This document shows positions 18,210 to 28,260 of a stretch of 64,000 bases of DNA, piece by piece. Every line of letters begins with the position of its first letter. Within the stretch, counting starts at the first letter, position 1. Below the pieces are notes generated by a model. That model was not told the DNA's origin, ran no database searches, and saw only the letters and a list, made by a program, of their open reading frames with translations. Location: NCBI RefSeq assembly GCF_028690125.1, contig NZ_JAQVBV010000023.1, positions 17,591-81,590 of the forward strand, written 5' to 3'. A program made the translations under genes and the position numbers. The stretch is from Bacteroides sp. (GTDB lineage Bacteria > Bacteroidota > Bacteroidia > Bacteroidales > Bacteroidaceae).

Positions 18210-21200
18210 ATGACTAAACAGAAGAAATTCATCACTTGTGATGGTAACCAAGCTGCAGCACATATCTCATATATGTTCTCTGAAGTAGCAGCTATCTATC
18301 CTATCACCCCTTCTTCGACTATGGCTGAGTACGTAGACGAATGGGCTGCCGCAGGACGCAAGAACATCTTCGGCGAAACAGTATTAGTACAAGAAATGCA
18401 ATCAGAAGCCGGTGCAGCAGGAGCTCTTCACGGTTCATTACAAGCCGGTGCATTGACTACTACTTACACTGCTTCCCAAGGTCTTCTCCTGATGATACCT
18501 AACATGTATAAAATTGCTGGTGAATTCTTGCCTTGCGTATTCCACGTATCTGCACGTACATTAGCTTCTCATGCTTTGTGTATCTTCGGCGACCACCAAG
18601 ACGTTATGTCTACTCGTCAAACAGGTTTTGCCATGTTGGCAGAAGGTTCTGTACAGGAAGTTATGGACTTGGCCGGTGTAGCTCACTTAGCTACTATTAA
18701 AACTCGTGTACCGTTCGTAAACTTCTTCGACGGATTCCGTACTTCTCACGAAATTCAAAAGATCGAAATGTTGGAAAACGAAGATCTTGCTCCGCTGGTA
18801 GACCAAGAGGCATTAGCTGAGTTCCGCGCCCGTGCACTCAATCCAATGAATCCGGTTGCACGTGGTATGGCTGAAAATCCTGACCATTTCTTCCAACATC
18901 GCGAATCATGCAATAACTTCTATGAAACAGTTCCGGCTGCTGTAGAAGAATATATGAATGAAATTTATAAGATCACAGGTCGCAAATATGGTTTGTTCGA
19001 TTACTATGGAGCAGAAGATGCAGAACGCGTTATTATCGCAATGGGTTCTGTAACAGAAGCTGCCCGTGAAGCTATCGACTATCTGGTAGAAAATGGCGAA
19101 AAAGTAGGTATGGTTGCCGTACATTTGTATCGTCCATTCTCTGCTAAGCACTTCTTGGCTGCTGTACCTAAGACTGCTAAGACTATTGCAGTATTAGACC
19201 GTACCAAAGAACCGGGTGCTAACGGTGAACCTCTTTACCTTGACGTTAAAGACTGCTTCTATGGTGCAGAAAATGCTCCGGTTATTGTTGGTGGTCGTTA
19301 TGGTCTGGGTTCAAAAGATACTACTCCTGCTCAGATTATCTCAGTATTTAAGAATTTGGCTATGCCAATGCCGAAGAATCAATTCACTATCGGTATAGTA
19401 GATGACGTAACATTCACTTCTCTTCCACAAGAAGAAGAAATTGCTTTGGGTGGAAAAGGTATGTTCGAAGCTAAATTCTACGGTTTGGGTGCTGACGGTA
19501 CTGTAGGTGCGAATAAGAACTCTGTTAAGATTATCGGTGACAACACTGATAAACACTGTCAGGCTTATTTCTCTTACGACTCTAAGAAGTCAGGTGGTTT
19601 TACTTGTTCTCACTTACGTTTCGGTGATACCCCTATCCGTTCTACTTACTTGGTAAATACTCCTAACTTCGTTGCATGCCACGTACAGGCTTACCTGCAT
19701 ATGTATGATGTAACTCGTGGTTTGCGTAAGAACGGTTCTTTCTTGCTGAACACTATCTGGGAAGGTGAAGAACTAGCTAAAAATCTACCAAACAAGGTTA
19801 AGAAATATTTCGCTAAGAATAACATTTCTGTATATTACATCAACGCCACTCAGATTGCACAGGAGATTGGTTTAGGTAATCGTACCAACACTATTCTTCA
19901 ATCAGCATTCTTCCGTATCACAGGAGTAATTCCTGTAGAACAGGCTGTTGAGCAAATGAAGAAATTTATCGTTAAGTCTTACGGTAAGAAGGGTGAAGAT
20001 GTTGTTAATAAAAACTATGCAGCTGTCGATCGTGGTGGTGAATATAAACTGCTGACTGTTGATCCGGCTTGGGCTAACCTGTCAGATGAAGCAAAAGTTG
20101 AAAACAATGATCCTGCATTCATCAACGAAGTTGTTCGTCCTATCAATGCACAAGATGGTGACTTGTTGCCGGTATCTGCATTCAAAGGAATCGAAGATGG
20201 TACTTGGGTACAAGGAACTTCTCAATATGAGAAACGTGGTGTTGCAGCTTTCGTTCCTGAATGGAATGCAGAAAACTGTATCCAATGTAACAAATGTGCT
20301 TACGTTTGTCCTCACGCTTCTATCCGTCCGTTCGTACTCGATGCAGAAGAACAGAAGGGTGCTAATTTCACTCAATTGAAAGCTGTAGGTAAAGCATTTG
20401 ATGGCATGACATTCCGCATTCAGGTAGACGTTCTCGACTGTCTGGGTTGTGGTAACTGTGCTGACATCTGTCCGGGTAATCCGAAGAAGGGTGGCAAGGC
20501 ATTAGCTATGAAACATCTTGAAAGCCAATTGGCTGAAGTAGAAAACTGGGAATACTGTGCTAAGAACGTGAAGAGCAAACAACATCTGGTTGATATCAAA
20601 GCCAACGTGAAGAACTCTCAGTTCGCTACTCCGTTGTTTGAGTTCTCCGGTGCTTGCTCTGGTTGTGGTGAAACTCCGTATGTGAAACTGATTTCTCAGT
20701 TGTTTGGTGACCGTGAAATGGTTGCTAATGCTACCGGATGTTCTTCTATCTACTCTGGTTCAGTTCCTTCTACTCCATATACTAAGAACGAAAAGGGTCA
20801 TGGTCCTGCTTGGGCTAACTCATTGTTCGAGGACTTCTGCGAATTCGGTTTGGGTATGGAATTGGCTAACGAAAAGATGCGTGCCCGTATCGCTAAATTA
20901 TTCAATAATATTTTGGCAGCCGACAACGCTCCTGCTGAAGCAAAAGAAGTTCTGAAATCATGGATTGAAAATATGAACGATGCAGACAAGACTAAAGAGC
21001 TTGCACCTCAGATTGAAGCTATTATCGAACAAGGCATTGCAGCCGGTTGTCCGACTAGCAAAGAACTGAAAAGCTTGACTCAATATCTTGTAAAACGCAG
21101 TCAGTGGATCATCGGTGGTGACGGTGCTTCTTATGATATTGGTTACGGTGGTCTTGACCATGTAATTGCTTCCGGTAAGGATGTGAATATCCTTGTTTTG

Positions 21201-21767
21201 GATACTGAAGTTTATTCTAACACAGGTGGTCAGTCTTCTAAAGCTACTCCGGTGGGTGCTATTGCTAAGTTTGCTGCTTCAGGTAAGCGCATACGTAAGA
21301 AAGACCTCGGTCTGATGGCTACTACTTACGGTTATGTTTACGTTGCTCAGATTGCTATGGGTGCTGACCAAGCTCAGACTCTGAAAGCTATTCGTGAAGC
21401 TGAAGCATATCCAGGACCATCATTGATTATCGCTTATGCTCCTTGTATCAACCACGGTTTGAAAGCGGGTATGGGTAAGAGCCAAGAAGAAGAAGAAAAA
21501 GCTGTTGCATGTGGTTACTGGCACTTGTGGCGTTACAACCCAACTTTGGAAGCTGAAGGCAAGAATCCATTCCAACTCGACAGCAAAGAACCAAACTGGG
21601 CTGATTTCCAACCATTCTTGAAGAGCGAGGTTCGTTACTCTTCTGTAATGAAACAATATCCTGCTGAAGCAGACGAACTCTTCAAAGCTGCTGAAGATAA
21701 TGCTAAGTGGCGTTACAACAGCTACAAACGTTTGTCTAAGGAAAATTGGGGTGCTGATATTGACTAA
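18210..21767 (+). CDS. nifJ: Pyruvate:ferredoxin (flavodoxin) oxidoreductase
   Basis: This is a single-chain PFOR (1185 residues), which oxidises pyruvate with CoA to acetyl-CoA and CO2 and passes electrons to ferredoxin or flavodoxin; it is central to fermentation in anaerobes. The N-terminal pyruvate/TPP domain opens with CDGNQAAAHISYMFSEVAAIYPITPSS. Two [4Fe-4S] motifs are CIQCNKCAYVCP (from about 690) and CLGCGNCADICP (from about 744). The third cluster uses CSGC (about 816/819), Cys about 844 and a late Cys in YAPCINHG. The TPP-binding motif is GDGASYDIGYGGLDHV. The codons used are markedly more GC-rich and uniform than those of its neighbours, as expected for a highly expressed gene. 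A strong terminator follows. Confidence 0.97.
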   Translation: MTKQKKFITCDGNQAAAHISYMFSEVAAIYPITPSSTMAEYVDEWAAAGRKNIFGETVLVQEMQSEAGAAGALHGSLQAGALTTTYTASQGLLLMIPNMYKIAGEFLPCVFHVSARTLASHALCIFGDHQDVMSTRQTGFAMLAEGSVQEVMDLAGVAHLATIKTRVPFVNFFDGFRTSHEIQKIEMLENEDLAPLVDQEALAEFRARALNPMNPVARGMAENPDHFFQHRESCNNFYETVPAAVEEYMNEIYKITGRKYGLFDYYGAEDAERVIIAMGSVTEAAREAIDYLVENGEKVGMVAVHLYRPFSAKHFLAAVPKTAKTIAVLDRTKEPGANGEPLYLDVKDCFYGAENAPVIVGGRYGLGSKDTTPAQIISVFKNLAMPMPKNQFTIGIVDDVTFTSLPQEEEIALGGKGMFEAKFYGLGADGTVGANKNSVKIIGDNTDKHCQAYFSYDSKKSGGFTCSHLRFGDTPIRSTYLVNTPNFVACHVQAYLHMYDVTRGLRKNGSFLLNTIWEGEELAKNLPNKVKKYFAKNNISVYYINATQIAQEIGLGNRTNTILQSAFFRITGVIPVEQAVEQMKKFIVKSYGKKGEDVVNKNYAAVDRGGEYKLLTVDPAWANLSDEAKVENNDPAFINEVVRPINAQDGDLLPVSAFKGIEDGTWVQGTSQYEKRGVAAFVPEWNAENCIQCNKCAYVCPHASIRPFVLDAEEQKGANFTQLKAVGKAFDGMTFRIQVDVLDCLGCGNCADICPGNPKKGGKALAMKHLESQLAEVENWEYCAKNVKSKQHLVDIKANVKNSQFATPLFEFSGACSGCGETPYVKLISQLFGDREMVANATGCSSIYSGSVPSTPYTKNEKGHGPAWANSLFEDFCEFGLGMELANEKMRARIAKLFNNILAADNAPAEAKEVLKSWIENMNDADKTKELAPQIEAIIEQGIAAGCPTSKELKSLTQYLVKRSQWIIGGDGASYDIGYGGLDHVIASGKDVNILVLDTEVYSNTGGQSSKATPVGAIAKFAASGKRIRKKDLGLMATTYGYVYVAQIAMGADQAQTLKAIREAEAYPGPSLIIAYAPCINHGLKAGMGKSQEEEEKAVACGYWHLWRYNPTLEAEGKNPFQLDSKEPNWADFQPFLKSEVRYSSVMKQYPAEADELFKAAEDNAKWRYNSYKRLSKENWGADID

Positions 21768-21789
21768 TAAGTAATCATCCTATATAGTA

Positions 21790-21830
21790 AAAAGGTAGAA
21801 ATCTTGAAAACAGATTTCTACCTTTTTTTG
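21790..21830 (+). terminator. Rho-independent terminator of nifJ
   Basis: A perfect 15-bp stem (21790-21804 with 21812-21826) with a 7-base loop ends in a T run. Confidence 0.9.
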
Positions 21831-21890
21831 TTTATATGTTATAAAATCTACTGTCCTCCACCAATAAGGACAATAATAAAACGTCGAGAT

Positions 21891-22079
21891 ATGGTTGGAT
21901 TTATTATCTGGATTGTCGGTATTATACTGACTATCAAAGCAGCAATAGAAATATGGAATCTAAATGCTGCCTTAGAAAAAAGAATTATAGCTATCGTATT
22001 AATTCTACTTACCAGTTGGCTGGGACTTCTTTTCTACTATTTCTACGGAAAAGAAAGAATGTCCGAATGGCTGAAATAA
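21891..22079 (+). CDS. Small two-helix membrane protein
   Basis: This 62-residue protein (MVGFIIWIVGIILTIKAA...) has two predicted membrane helices and the ending SWLGLLFYYFYGKERMSEWLK. This resembles the PLDc_N type of short membrane module, in which a Gly-Pro/Leu-Tyr sequence closes the second helix. Start 21891 was chosen because the longer frame (21804) begins inside the nifJ terminator. Its last 75 bases overlap the 3' end of the convergent alkyltransferase-like gene. Function unknown. Confidence 0.6.
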   Translation: MVGFIIWIVGIILTIKAAIEIWNLNAALEKRIIAIVLILLTSWLGLLFYYFYGKERMSEWLK

Positions 22080-22391
22080 GTATTTTTTCATATCCACGCA
22101 ACCATTGGGTCTGAAAGTAATACCTTCGCCCAATAGTAGTTGTTTTTGTTCCTCCCATCCGGGTACAAGCCTACCTGCTGCATTGACTACCCTGTGACAA
22201 GGAATAGATAAGTCTTGAGGTATCTGCTTCAATGCACGGCCAACCATACGAGAGCATTGAGGAAACCCCAGCAATGCAGCAATTTCGCCATAAGTGGATA
22301 CTTTTCCTGCAGGAATTTCTTTTACTACTCCATACACATCCTTGCAAAAATCATCTGATAAACTAGTTTTATTTACTTTATAGTCTTTCAT
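22005..22391 (-). CDS. MGMT-like DNA alkyltransferase, short form
   Basis: This 128-residue protein corresponds to the DNA-binding/active-site domain of O6-alkylguanine-DNA alkyltransferase (Ogt/Ada-C). Helix-turn-helix and active-site motifs are GKVSTYGEIAALLGFPQCSRMVG and SIPCHRVVNAAGR; the nucleophilic Cys (about 65) is present, so this is not an ATL protein, where Trp replaces it. The N-terminal ribonuclease-like domain of full-length MGMT is missing, as in many short bacterial homologues. The expected protein would end near WEEQKQLLLGEGITF plus a short tail; the last 25 residues read across the convergent small gene and may be a lineage-specific extension. It may repair or flag alkylated guanine. 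Confidence 0.82.
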   Translation of the reverse strand: MKDYKVNKTSLSDDFCKDVYGVVKEIPAGKVSTYGEIAALLGFPQCSRMVGRALKQIPQDLSIPCHRVVNAAGRLVPGWEEQKQLLLGEGITFRPNGCVDMKKYLFQPFGHSFFSVEIVEKKSQPTGK

Positions 22392-22411
22392 TAATGCACA
22401 TCGTTATTTCT

Positions 22412-22552
22412 CTACATTTTTTCTATGACACATACCTTCTTTCCATGACTATTAACATTCACAACAGGATAATACATCAATTCGGCTTTTGCAGGATTAA
22501 GATGATACGTCCCTGTATAGCGAAGAAGTGATAGAAGCTTGAATCTGTGTGG
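22412..22552 (-). pseudogene. Remnant of an alpha-2-macroglobulin-family C-terminus
   Basis: Between the alkyltransferase-like gene and the sugar-sensing regulator the minus strand is open for about 46 codons with no start. It ends RYTGTYHLNPAKAELMYYP, then a Val/Asn-rich stretch and KKVCVIEKM stop. The core (G-T-Y-x-L-x-P-A-K-A-E-x-M-Y) matches the final receptor-like segment of bacterial alpha-2-macroglobulin proteins (compare PPAKAEAMY in the family). The rest of a protein normally over 1500 residues is absent, so this is a deletion scar. Confidence 0.55.
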
Positions 22553-22648
22553 ATATCATCGGGGAATACTCTCTAAAGATCATAGTTTTCTCTGAAAACA
22601 ATCACAATGTATTAATAAACTTTCGAAGATCTCGAACACTCATCTTTT

Positions 22649-25408
22649 TTATCCTTTTCTTTTCAAAAAGTCCGTAGGGCTTTCTCCAAACTGTTCTTTA
22701 TAACACTTGGTAAAATACGAAGGTGAACTAAATCCTACCTCATAACCAATTTCTGCTACATTCATATCTGATGAAGCTAGTAAAGAGGCTGCTTTCTTCA
22801 AACGAGCAATGCGCAACAACTCATTTGGAGAATAGTTAGTCAGTGACTTAATCTTACGGTAAAGTTGCACTCGGCTCAATCCCATATCCTTACCTAAATC
22901 CTCAACATTGAGATTTGAGTTTCCCATCTTCTCTTCTATTAATGCTTTGAATCTTTCTACGAATCCCTTATCCAAATCGCAGACATCTTCTTTGGCCAGA
23001 GCTTGTCCATCACCAAAGAATTGTTTCAAACGACGATGAGAGTCTATCAAGTTTCGAACACGTGATAGTAGCACTTGTGAGCTGAAAGGTTTGGAAATAT
23101 AAGAATCAGCTCCTCCATTATATCCCTGGATACGTTGTTCATCCAAAGAGCAAGCAGTCAATAACATAACAGGAATATGACAAGTCTGCAATTCACTTTT
23201 CAGACGGCGGCAACATTCTACTCCATCTATACCAGGCATCATCACGTCAGAGATAACAAGATCAGGTACGTATTTCATCGCCTTCCGTATTCCTTCCAAA
23301 CCATTAACAGCTTCAATAACGGTATAATCTGCCTGAAGTAGTCCATGAACATACGAACGAATATCCTCATTATCATCAATAATCAAAACTGAAGGTTTGG
23401 ATGAATCATATTCCTTTTCCAGTTCTTCTTCCTCATTTGCTGTTGTTTCATTATAAATATGGTTCACAAGAGGAATAACTGTATTTTTACGGGAATTATC
23501 ATCATTATTCAAAGAAGAAACAGATATCTTTGCCGGTAAATCAACGGTAAAGATTGTTCCCTGTTTTTCATCACTTTCCACAGTAATGGTTCCTCCATGC
23601 AACTCGACGAAAGCCTTTACCAGTGCCAAGCCAATACCCGAACCCGCATGATGCATATCTATCTTATAAAAACGATCGAAAATATTCCGGATATGCTCGG
23701 CAGAGATTAATGAACCTGTATTGGCAACTGTACAACGTAACCATTTCTGTTCTTCATTTTCGAATACAGATAACCGTACTGTTACTTTTCCATTGTCAGG
23801 AGTAAACTTAAAAGCATTGGATAGTAGGTTAAAATAGACTCGTTCCAACTTTTCCACATCTACCAGTGCATGATAATCGACATCTGGGATACTATCAAAA
23901 GAAAAATGAATATGTTTCTTACGGGCTGCCGCGTGAAATGATTCATTCCAACTTTCAAAACAGGAAAGAATATCTACTGAAACGGGAATATATTCCATCT
24001 TTCCGTTCTCAAACTTACGAAAATCTAAAATCTGATTAACCAAACGAAGAAGGATATTCACATTACGTTGTACCAACATCAACATTCGATGCTGATCGGG
24101 ATTCAAAGACCGATCGGCAAGCAAATGTTCTACCGGATCGGCAATAAGAGTCAATGGAGTACGAAAATCATGAGAAATATTTGTAAAAAAAACAAGTTTA
24201 GCGTGGGTAGCTTCCTCCAATTGATGAGACAATTGAATTAACTGGTCACGTTGCTCCTCCAGCTTATCACGCTGCTCTTCCAATTTTTTCTTTTGTGCAG
24301 ACAGCTCTTTATTCAAACGGTTTTTATAACGAAGTGATTTATAAACAACAATTAATAGTCCCCCTACAAGCAAGAGAAACAATAGACTGCCATATAAAAT
24401 AGTCTGTTGTGTAGCCACACGCGAAAGGTAATTACTAATACGCCCGTTGAGTGTTTCTATTTTCAGATCAAGGTCTGATATATGGGTAGTTTGAAGCTGC
24501 ATGATCCGGGCATTAGTATGATCGACTACTGCCGTATTCATCGCAGTTTCTTTGGGATATGGATTCTTTTGAAGGATATCCATTGCTAATTGCATCACTT
24601 TATCTCCATTGGTAGGATAAATAAAAGTTGCATCAAGTACACTGTCAAGCACCATTTCCAATCCATTCCCTTCACCCGGTAACGCATCAATCCCTACAAA
24701 AATCATTTCTTTTTCCCTTCCGACTTTCTTGGCAGCTTCATAGGCTCCCGGAGCAATACGATCATTATGAGCAAATACAGCATCAATTTTAGGATGAAGA
24801 AGGAGCATACTATCCATCTCAATCTCAGCAGGTCCCCTCTCCCACGCTGCATCTGCCTCGTCAATTAGTTTTATATCCGGATAATGACCAATGGCAGCAA
24901 TAAATCCTTCGTGTCGTTCTATAGCCGGAGTAGACCCCCAAAGTCCAGTCAGTTCTACTATATTTCCTTTTCCATCAAGACGGGAAGCAATATAATTTCC
25001 AACGGCACGACCTATTTCATAATTATCTGCACCAATATATGCCGTATATTTATCAGAAAGAATCTTCCGATCGACCATTATAACAGGAATTCCTTTATTA
25101 TAGGCTTCTTCCACAACCGGAGTCATCGGAGCAGCTTCGTTGGCAGACACTATTAGCAAATCGACTCCATTATCAACAAAGTACCGGACATCTTCTGCCT
25201 GTTTGCGGTTATCATCATTAGCCGAACGGATTTCTACAGATACACCGTCATAAAACATTGCTTCACGGAGTATCTCATCATTCATTTTATGTCGCCAGGA
25301 ATCATCGCTACATTGTGCTACACCTATACGAAAACGAGGAGTATCTTGTGTACAGGATGCTACTAGAACAAGACAAAATAAAACTAATATCCAATGAAAA
25401 TGCCTCAT
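22649..25408 (-). CDS. Hybrid two-component regulator with sugar-binding sensor (fructose-type)
   Basis: This 919-residue lipoprotein-type hybrid regulator begins with a signal and lipobox (LVLVASC). A periplasmic-binding-protein domain of the RbsB/Peripla_BP_4 type (about 28-300) acts as sensor. One membrane helix (about 335-355) leads to a coiled coil with a tandem EEQRDKLEEQRDQL. HisKA (NISHDFRTPL, His about 413), HATPase_c, a receiver (Asp about 721 in SDVMMPG) and an AraC helix-turn-helix follow. This architecture matches B. thetaiotaomicron BT1754, which binds fructose directly and controls the levan locus. The next genes, a fructokinase and a hexose permease, support the same role. Start 25408 gives the signal peptide; the longer frame from 25447 does not. 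Confidence 0.92.
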   Translation of the reverse strand: MRHFHWILVLFCLVLVASCTQDTPRFRIGVAQCSDDSWRHKMNDEILREAMFYDGVSVEIRSANDDNRKQAEDVRYFVDNGVDLLIVSANEAAPMTPVVEEAYNKGIPVIMVDRKILSDKYTAYIGADNYEIGRAVGNYIASRLDGKGNIVELTGLWGSTPAIERHEGFIAAIGHYPDIKLIDEADAAWERGPAEIEMDSMLLLHPKIDAVFAHNDRIAPGAYEAAKKVGREKEMIFVGIDALPGEGNGLEMVLDSVLDATFIYPTNGDKVMQLAMDILQKNPYPKETAMNTAVVDHTNARIMQLQTTHISDLDLKIETLNGRISNYLSRVATQQTILYGSLLFLLLVGGLLIVVYKSLRYKNRLNKELSAQKKKLEEQRDKLEEQRDQLIQLSHQLEEATHAKLVFFTNISHDFRTPLTLIADPVEHLLADRSLNPDQHRMLMLVQRNVNILLRLVNQILDFRKFENGKMEYIPVSVDILSCFESWNESFHAAARKKHIHFSFDSIPDVDYHALVDVEKLERVYFNLLSNAFKFTPDNGKVTVRLSVFENEEQKWLRCTVANTGSLISAEHIRNIFDRFYKIDMHHAGSGIGLALVKAFVELHGGTITVESDEKQGTIFTVDLPAKISVSSLNNDDNSRKNTVIPLVNHIYNETTANEEEELEKEYDSSKPSVLIIDDNEDIRSYVHGLLQADYTVIEAVNGLEGIRKAMKYVPDLVISDVMMPGIDGVECCRRLKSELQTCHIPVMLLTACSLDEQRIQGYNGGADSYISKPFSSQVLLSRVRNLIDSHRRLKQFFGDGQALAKEDVCDLDKGFVERFKALIEEKMGNSNLNVEDLGKDMGLSRVQLYRKIKSLTNYSPNELLRIARLKKAASLLASSDMNVAEIGYEVGFSSPSYFTKCYKEQFGESPTDFLKRKG

Positions 25409-25919
25409 AGTATCGTGTTTTTCTCTACTAATTGTTTCTTCTACCATACAATCCCAACCTTGTAAATCGATATCGGGATAAAGATAGCAGTTTTCTCTTA
25501 AAAGTCAATAAGAGAGACCAATTATCTTATTGATTTTAATCGCTGCAATATATAAGAAATTTATAGTTGTAACTTCAAATTATATAAGTCTAATTAACTA
25601 TAACTGAAAGATTACAATAGTTTTCTCTTTGCAGGTGGTTCATACAGAATTTTCACACAAAGAAAACATCTTATCGAAGCAAGAGAATAGCCTATATTAC
25701 ACTGTATGTATTCTCTTATATGAAATACTTTGCATCATTTCGCTATAACATAACTACTAGCTTAATAAGGTGCAAACATTTTGTTTCAAAGTATGAAGAT
25801 TATCATTCCGGTCTTGTATGTTTGACTATCATTAAAACAATAAAACCTCCCAAAGCAAACAAGTTCACTTCAAGAGGTCTATATCTTTAAAACTATAAAA
25901 TATATTTATCCGGGGAAAA
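25409..25919. other. 511-base intergenic region upstream of the fructose regulator
   Basis: No gene seen. On the minus strand TATCTTTA (25479-25486) is a possible -7 element for the regulator. Two hairpins are visible: 25501-25513 with 25525-25537 (13 bp, one mismatch) and 25681-25689 with 25709-25717 (9 bp, perfect). One of them may end the fructokinase transcript, whose stop lies at 25920. Confidence 0.45.
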
Positions 25920-26807
25920 TTATAGTAACTTGTCTTTCAAAACAGAAGGTAATTCCGGCATGGCACCACTTTGCGTACAAACATAAGCAGAAACTTCAAC
26001 TGCCAACCGATGAGCTTCGGGTATTGATTTACCTCTCAATATAGAAGCACAAAAAGCAGCAGTAAACGAATCTCCTGCACCAACTGTATCGGCAACAGGA
26101 ACTTTAGGAGTCTCTTGGAAAGAAACAACTCCCGGAGTAAACACATAACTACCATTCGTGCCACAAGTCAGAATTAACATTTTCAGGTTGTATTTAGCCA
26201 ACAGAATCCAGCATTTATCCTGTAAGTCAATACCCGGATATCCAAACATACGACTGATAGTGACCAGTTCTTCATCATTAATCTTCAGAATATTACAGCG
26301 TTGGAATGATTCGCTCAAAACTTCCTTTGTATAAAAATTCTGCCGAAGATTAATATCGAATATTTTCAGTTGTCCTTCCATATCGGACATTGTGTCGAGA
26401 AAACGATTGATAGTGGTACGACTCACTTCATTACGTTGTGCTAGAGAACCAAAACAAACGGCACGTGTATTCAATGCCAAACGTTTAAGCTCATCTGTAA
26501 AAGGAATATTGTCCCATGCAACTCCTTCTTTGATCTCATAGCAAGGTACGCCCTCACCATCAAGTGTTACTTGTACCGTACCGGTAGGATAGTCCACACA
26601 TTCAATCTGATGTTTCAGATTCTTTTCTTTGAATACTTTCAGAATCTCATCCCCCAATGCATCCTTGCCTACTGCACTTACTACACGACTATCAAATCCA
26701 AACTGCGACACATGATAGGCAAAGTTTGCCGGAGCACCACCTATTTTTTTGCCTTCGGGCAATACATCCCAGAGGGCTTCACCCATACCTACTATTATAT
26801 TATTCAT
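25920..26807 (-). CDS. PfkB-family fructokinase
   Basis: This 295-residue ribokinase-family sugar kinase phosphorylates free fructose to fructose 6-phosphate with ATP in the cytoplasm. The substrate-binding N-terminal motif is GEALWDVLPEGKKIGGAPANFAYH. The family signature DTVGAGDSFTAAF near residue 240 contains the catalytic Asp (about 246) and the anion hole. It is 34 bases downstream of the permease gene on the same strand, and the fructose-type regulator is the next gene. That agrees with B. thetaiotaomicron BT1757-BT1758. The two codons before 26807 read TTG ATT, so the ATG at 26807 was taken as the start. Confidence 0.92.
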   Translation of the reverse strand: MNNIIVGMGEALWDVLPEGKKIGGAPANFAYHVSQFGFDSRVVSAVGKDALGDEILKVFKEKNLKHQIECVDYPTGTVQVTLDGEGVPCYEIKEGVAWDNIPFTDELKRLALNTRAVCFGSLAQRNEVSRTTINRFLDTMSDMEGQLKIFDINLRQNFYTKEVLSESFQRCNILKINDEELVTISRMFGYPGIDLQDKCWILLAKYNLKMLILTCGTNGSYVFTPGVVSFQETPKVPVADTVGAGDSFTAAFCASILRGKSIPEAHRLAVEVSAYVCTQSGAMPELPSVLKDKLL

Positions 26808-26841
26808 AATCAACAGAGTTTATTTTTCTTCAAATATAAAA

Positions 26842-28008
26842 TTATTTTCTAATACGAAAAGTAAAAAACAGCAAATAAAGTACTCCAATTGTCATTACTG
26901 CAACTGCCCCATTCTGTCCTACTGCATCAGAAGCTACTCCCATTGCCAACGGAAAAACTGTTCCTCCGAAAAGTCCCATAATCATCAGACCTGAAACCTC
27001 ATTTTTCTTGCCCGGCAAATAAAGTAATGCCTGTGAGAAAATAACCGGGAACACATTAGAGTTGCCGAAACCAATCAGACCTATACAAGCATAGATCATT
27101 AATTTATCTTGGAATATAAACAGCCCTGTCATGGCAACAAGCATCAAAATAATGCTGACACCAAAGAAAGATTGAGGAGCCATCTTACGTAAAAAGAAAG
27201 AACCCAGCAAACAACCTGCTGTACGGAAGATAAAATAGAGACTTGTAGCAAAACCCGCGTCTTCCAAAGTCATGCCAAGCCGTTCCATCAATATCTTAGG
27301 AGCTGTCGTATTGGCACCGACATCAATACCTACATGACACATGATGCCAATAAAGCAAATCAAAATAAAAGGCTTTCCAAGTAAAGCCAGACATTGTCCA
27401 AAAGTTGAAGGCTTGCCTTCTTCTTTTTCTTCCTCAATTTGTGTAGCGTTAAGCAAGAGAACAGCAATAACTGCAATAATCATATAAATAGGGAATAGTA
27501 CGCGCCATCCCAAACCAAAAGATGGAATAACCTGAGTCGCTCCCCACATAGCAATGTACGGTGCCAAGAAAGAAGCAATTGCTTTCACAAACTGACCGAA
27601 AGTAAGGCTGCTTGCCAGACGGTCACCCCGTACTATATTAGAAAGAAGCGGGTTCAAAGAAGTCTGCATCAGAGCATTTCCAATACCTAACAAAGAAAAA
27701 GAAATTAGCATCAACATATAGCCGTCACCAAAAATCGGTAAAAGCAAAGAGACAAAAGTAACTACCAAACTTAATAATACCGTTTTTCTTTGACCGATAC
27801 GGCTCATCAACATACCCGTAGGTACTGAGAAAATCAGAAACCAAAAGAATACTAGTGAGGGGAAGATATTAGCTTGTGCATCGGTTAAGCCCAAATCCTG
27901 TTTTACATAATTAGAGGCAATCCCTACCAGATCTACAAATCCCATAGCGAAGAAACAAAGCATCACAGGAATAAGCTTGGAAAGAGAAGAGTTTTTTGTA
28001 TTTTCCAT
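26842..28008 (-). CDS. MFS hexose permease, FucP/FHS type
   Basis: This 388-residue inner-membrane transporter of the fucose:H+ symporter subfamily has about twelve helices. It contains the MFS loop GMLMSRIGQRKTVL after helix 2 and the FHS-like FGNSNVFPVIFSQAL in the C-terminal half. It should import the monosaccharide that the following fructokinase phosphorylates, most likely fructose, as in the B. thetaiotaomicron levan locus (BT1758). It is the first gene of the pair here; a promoter about 255 bases upstream (28261-28268) implies a long leader. No SusC/SusD or GH32 genes lie upstream, in contrast to the B. thetaiotaomicron layout. Confidence 0.88.
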   Translation of the reverse strand: MENTKNSSLSKLIPVMLCFFAMGFVDLVGIASNYVKQDLGLTDAQANIFPSLVFFWFLIFSVPTGMLMSRIGQRKTVLLSLVVTFVSLLLPIFGDGYMLMLISFSLLGIGNALMQTSLNPLLSNIVRGDRLASSLTFGQFVKAIASFLAPYIAMWGATQVIPSFGLGWRVLFPIYMIIAVIAVLLLNATQIEEEKEEGKPSTFGQCLALLGKPFILICFIGIMCHVGIDVGANTTAPKILMERLGMTLEDAGFATSLYFIFRTAGCLLGSFFLRKMAPQSFFGVSIILMLVAMTGLFIFQDKLMIYACIGLIGFGNSNVFPVIFSQALLYLPGKKNEVSGLMIMGLFGGTVFPLAMGVASDAVGQNGAVAVMTIGVLYLLFFTFRIRK

Positions 28009-28260
28009 TGTTTTATCTTATTAGTTTAAAAAATCAGCTATATACTTTATATGTTTTTTAATCAATCTCCTTTTGTTTTGCACCCTACATACTCTACTAC
28101 AATCGTCGCAACCTCTCTTCACAGTTCCCTCCGTTATGGTAAATCAACGACATCTTAATCATAACAGAATTATAACTTGAATAAGATTCATTTTCATGGA
28201 ATTGTTATATAAATAGAGAGATTGTATTAAATGTTTTGTTGGTTAGTTATTTTCACTTGG

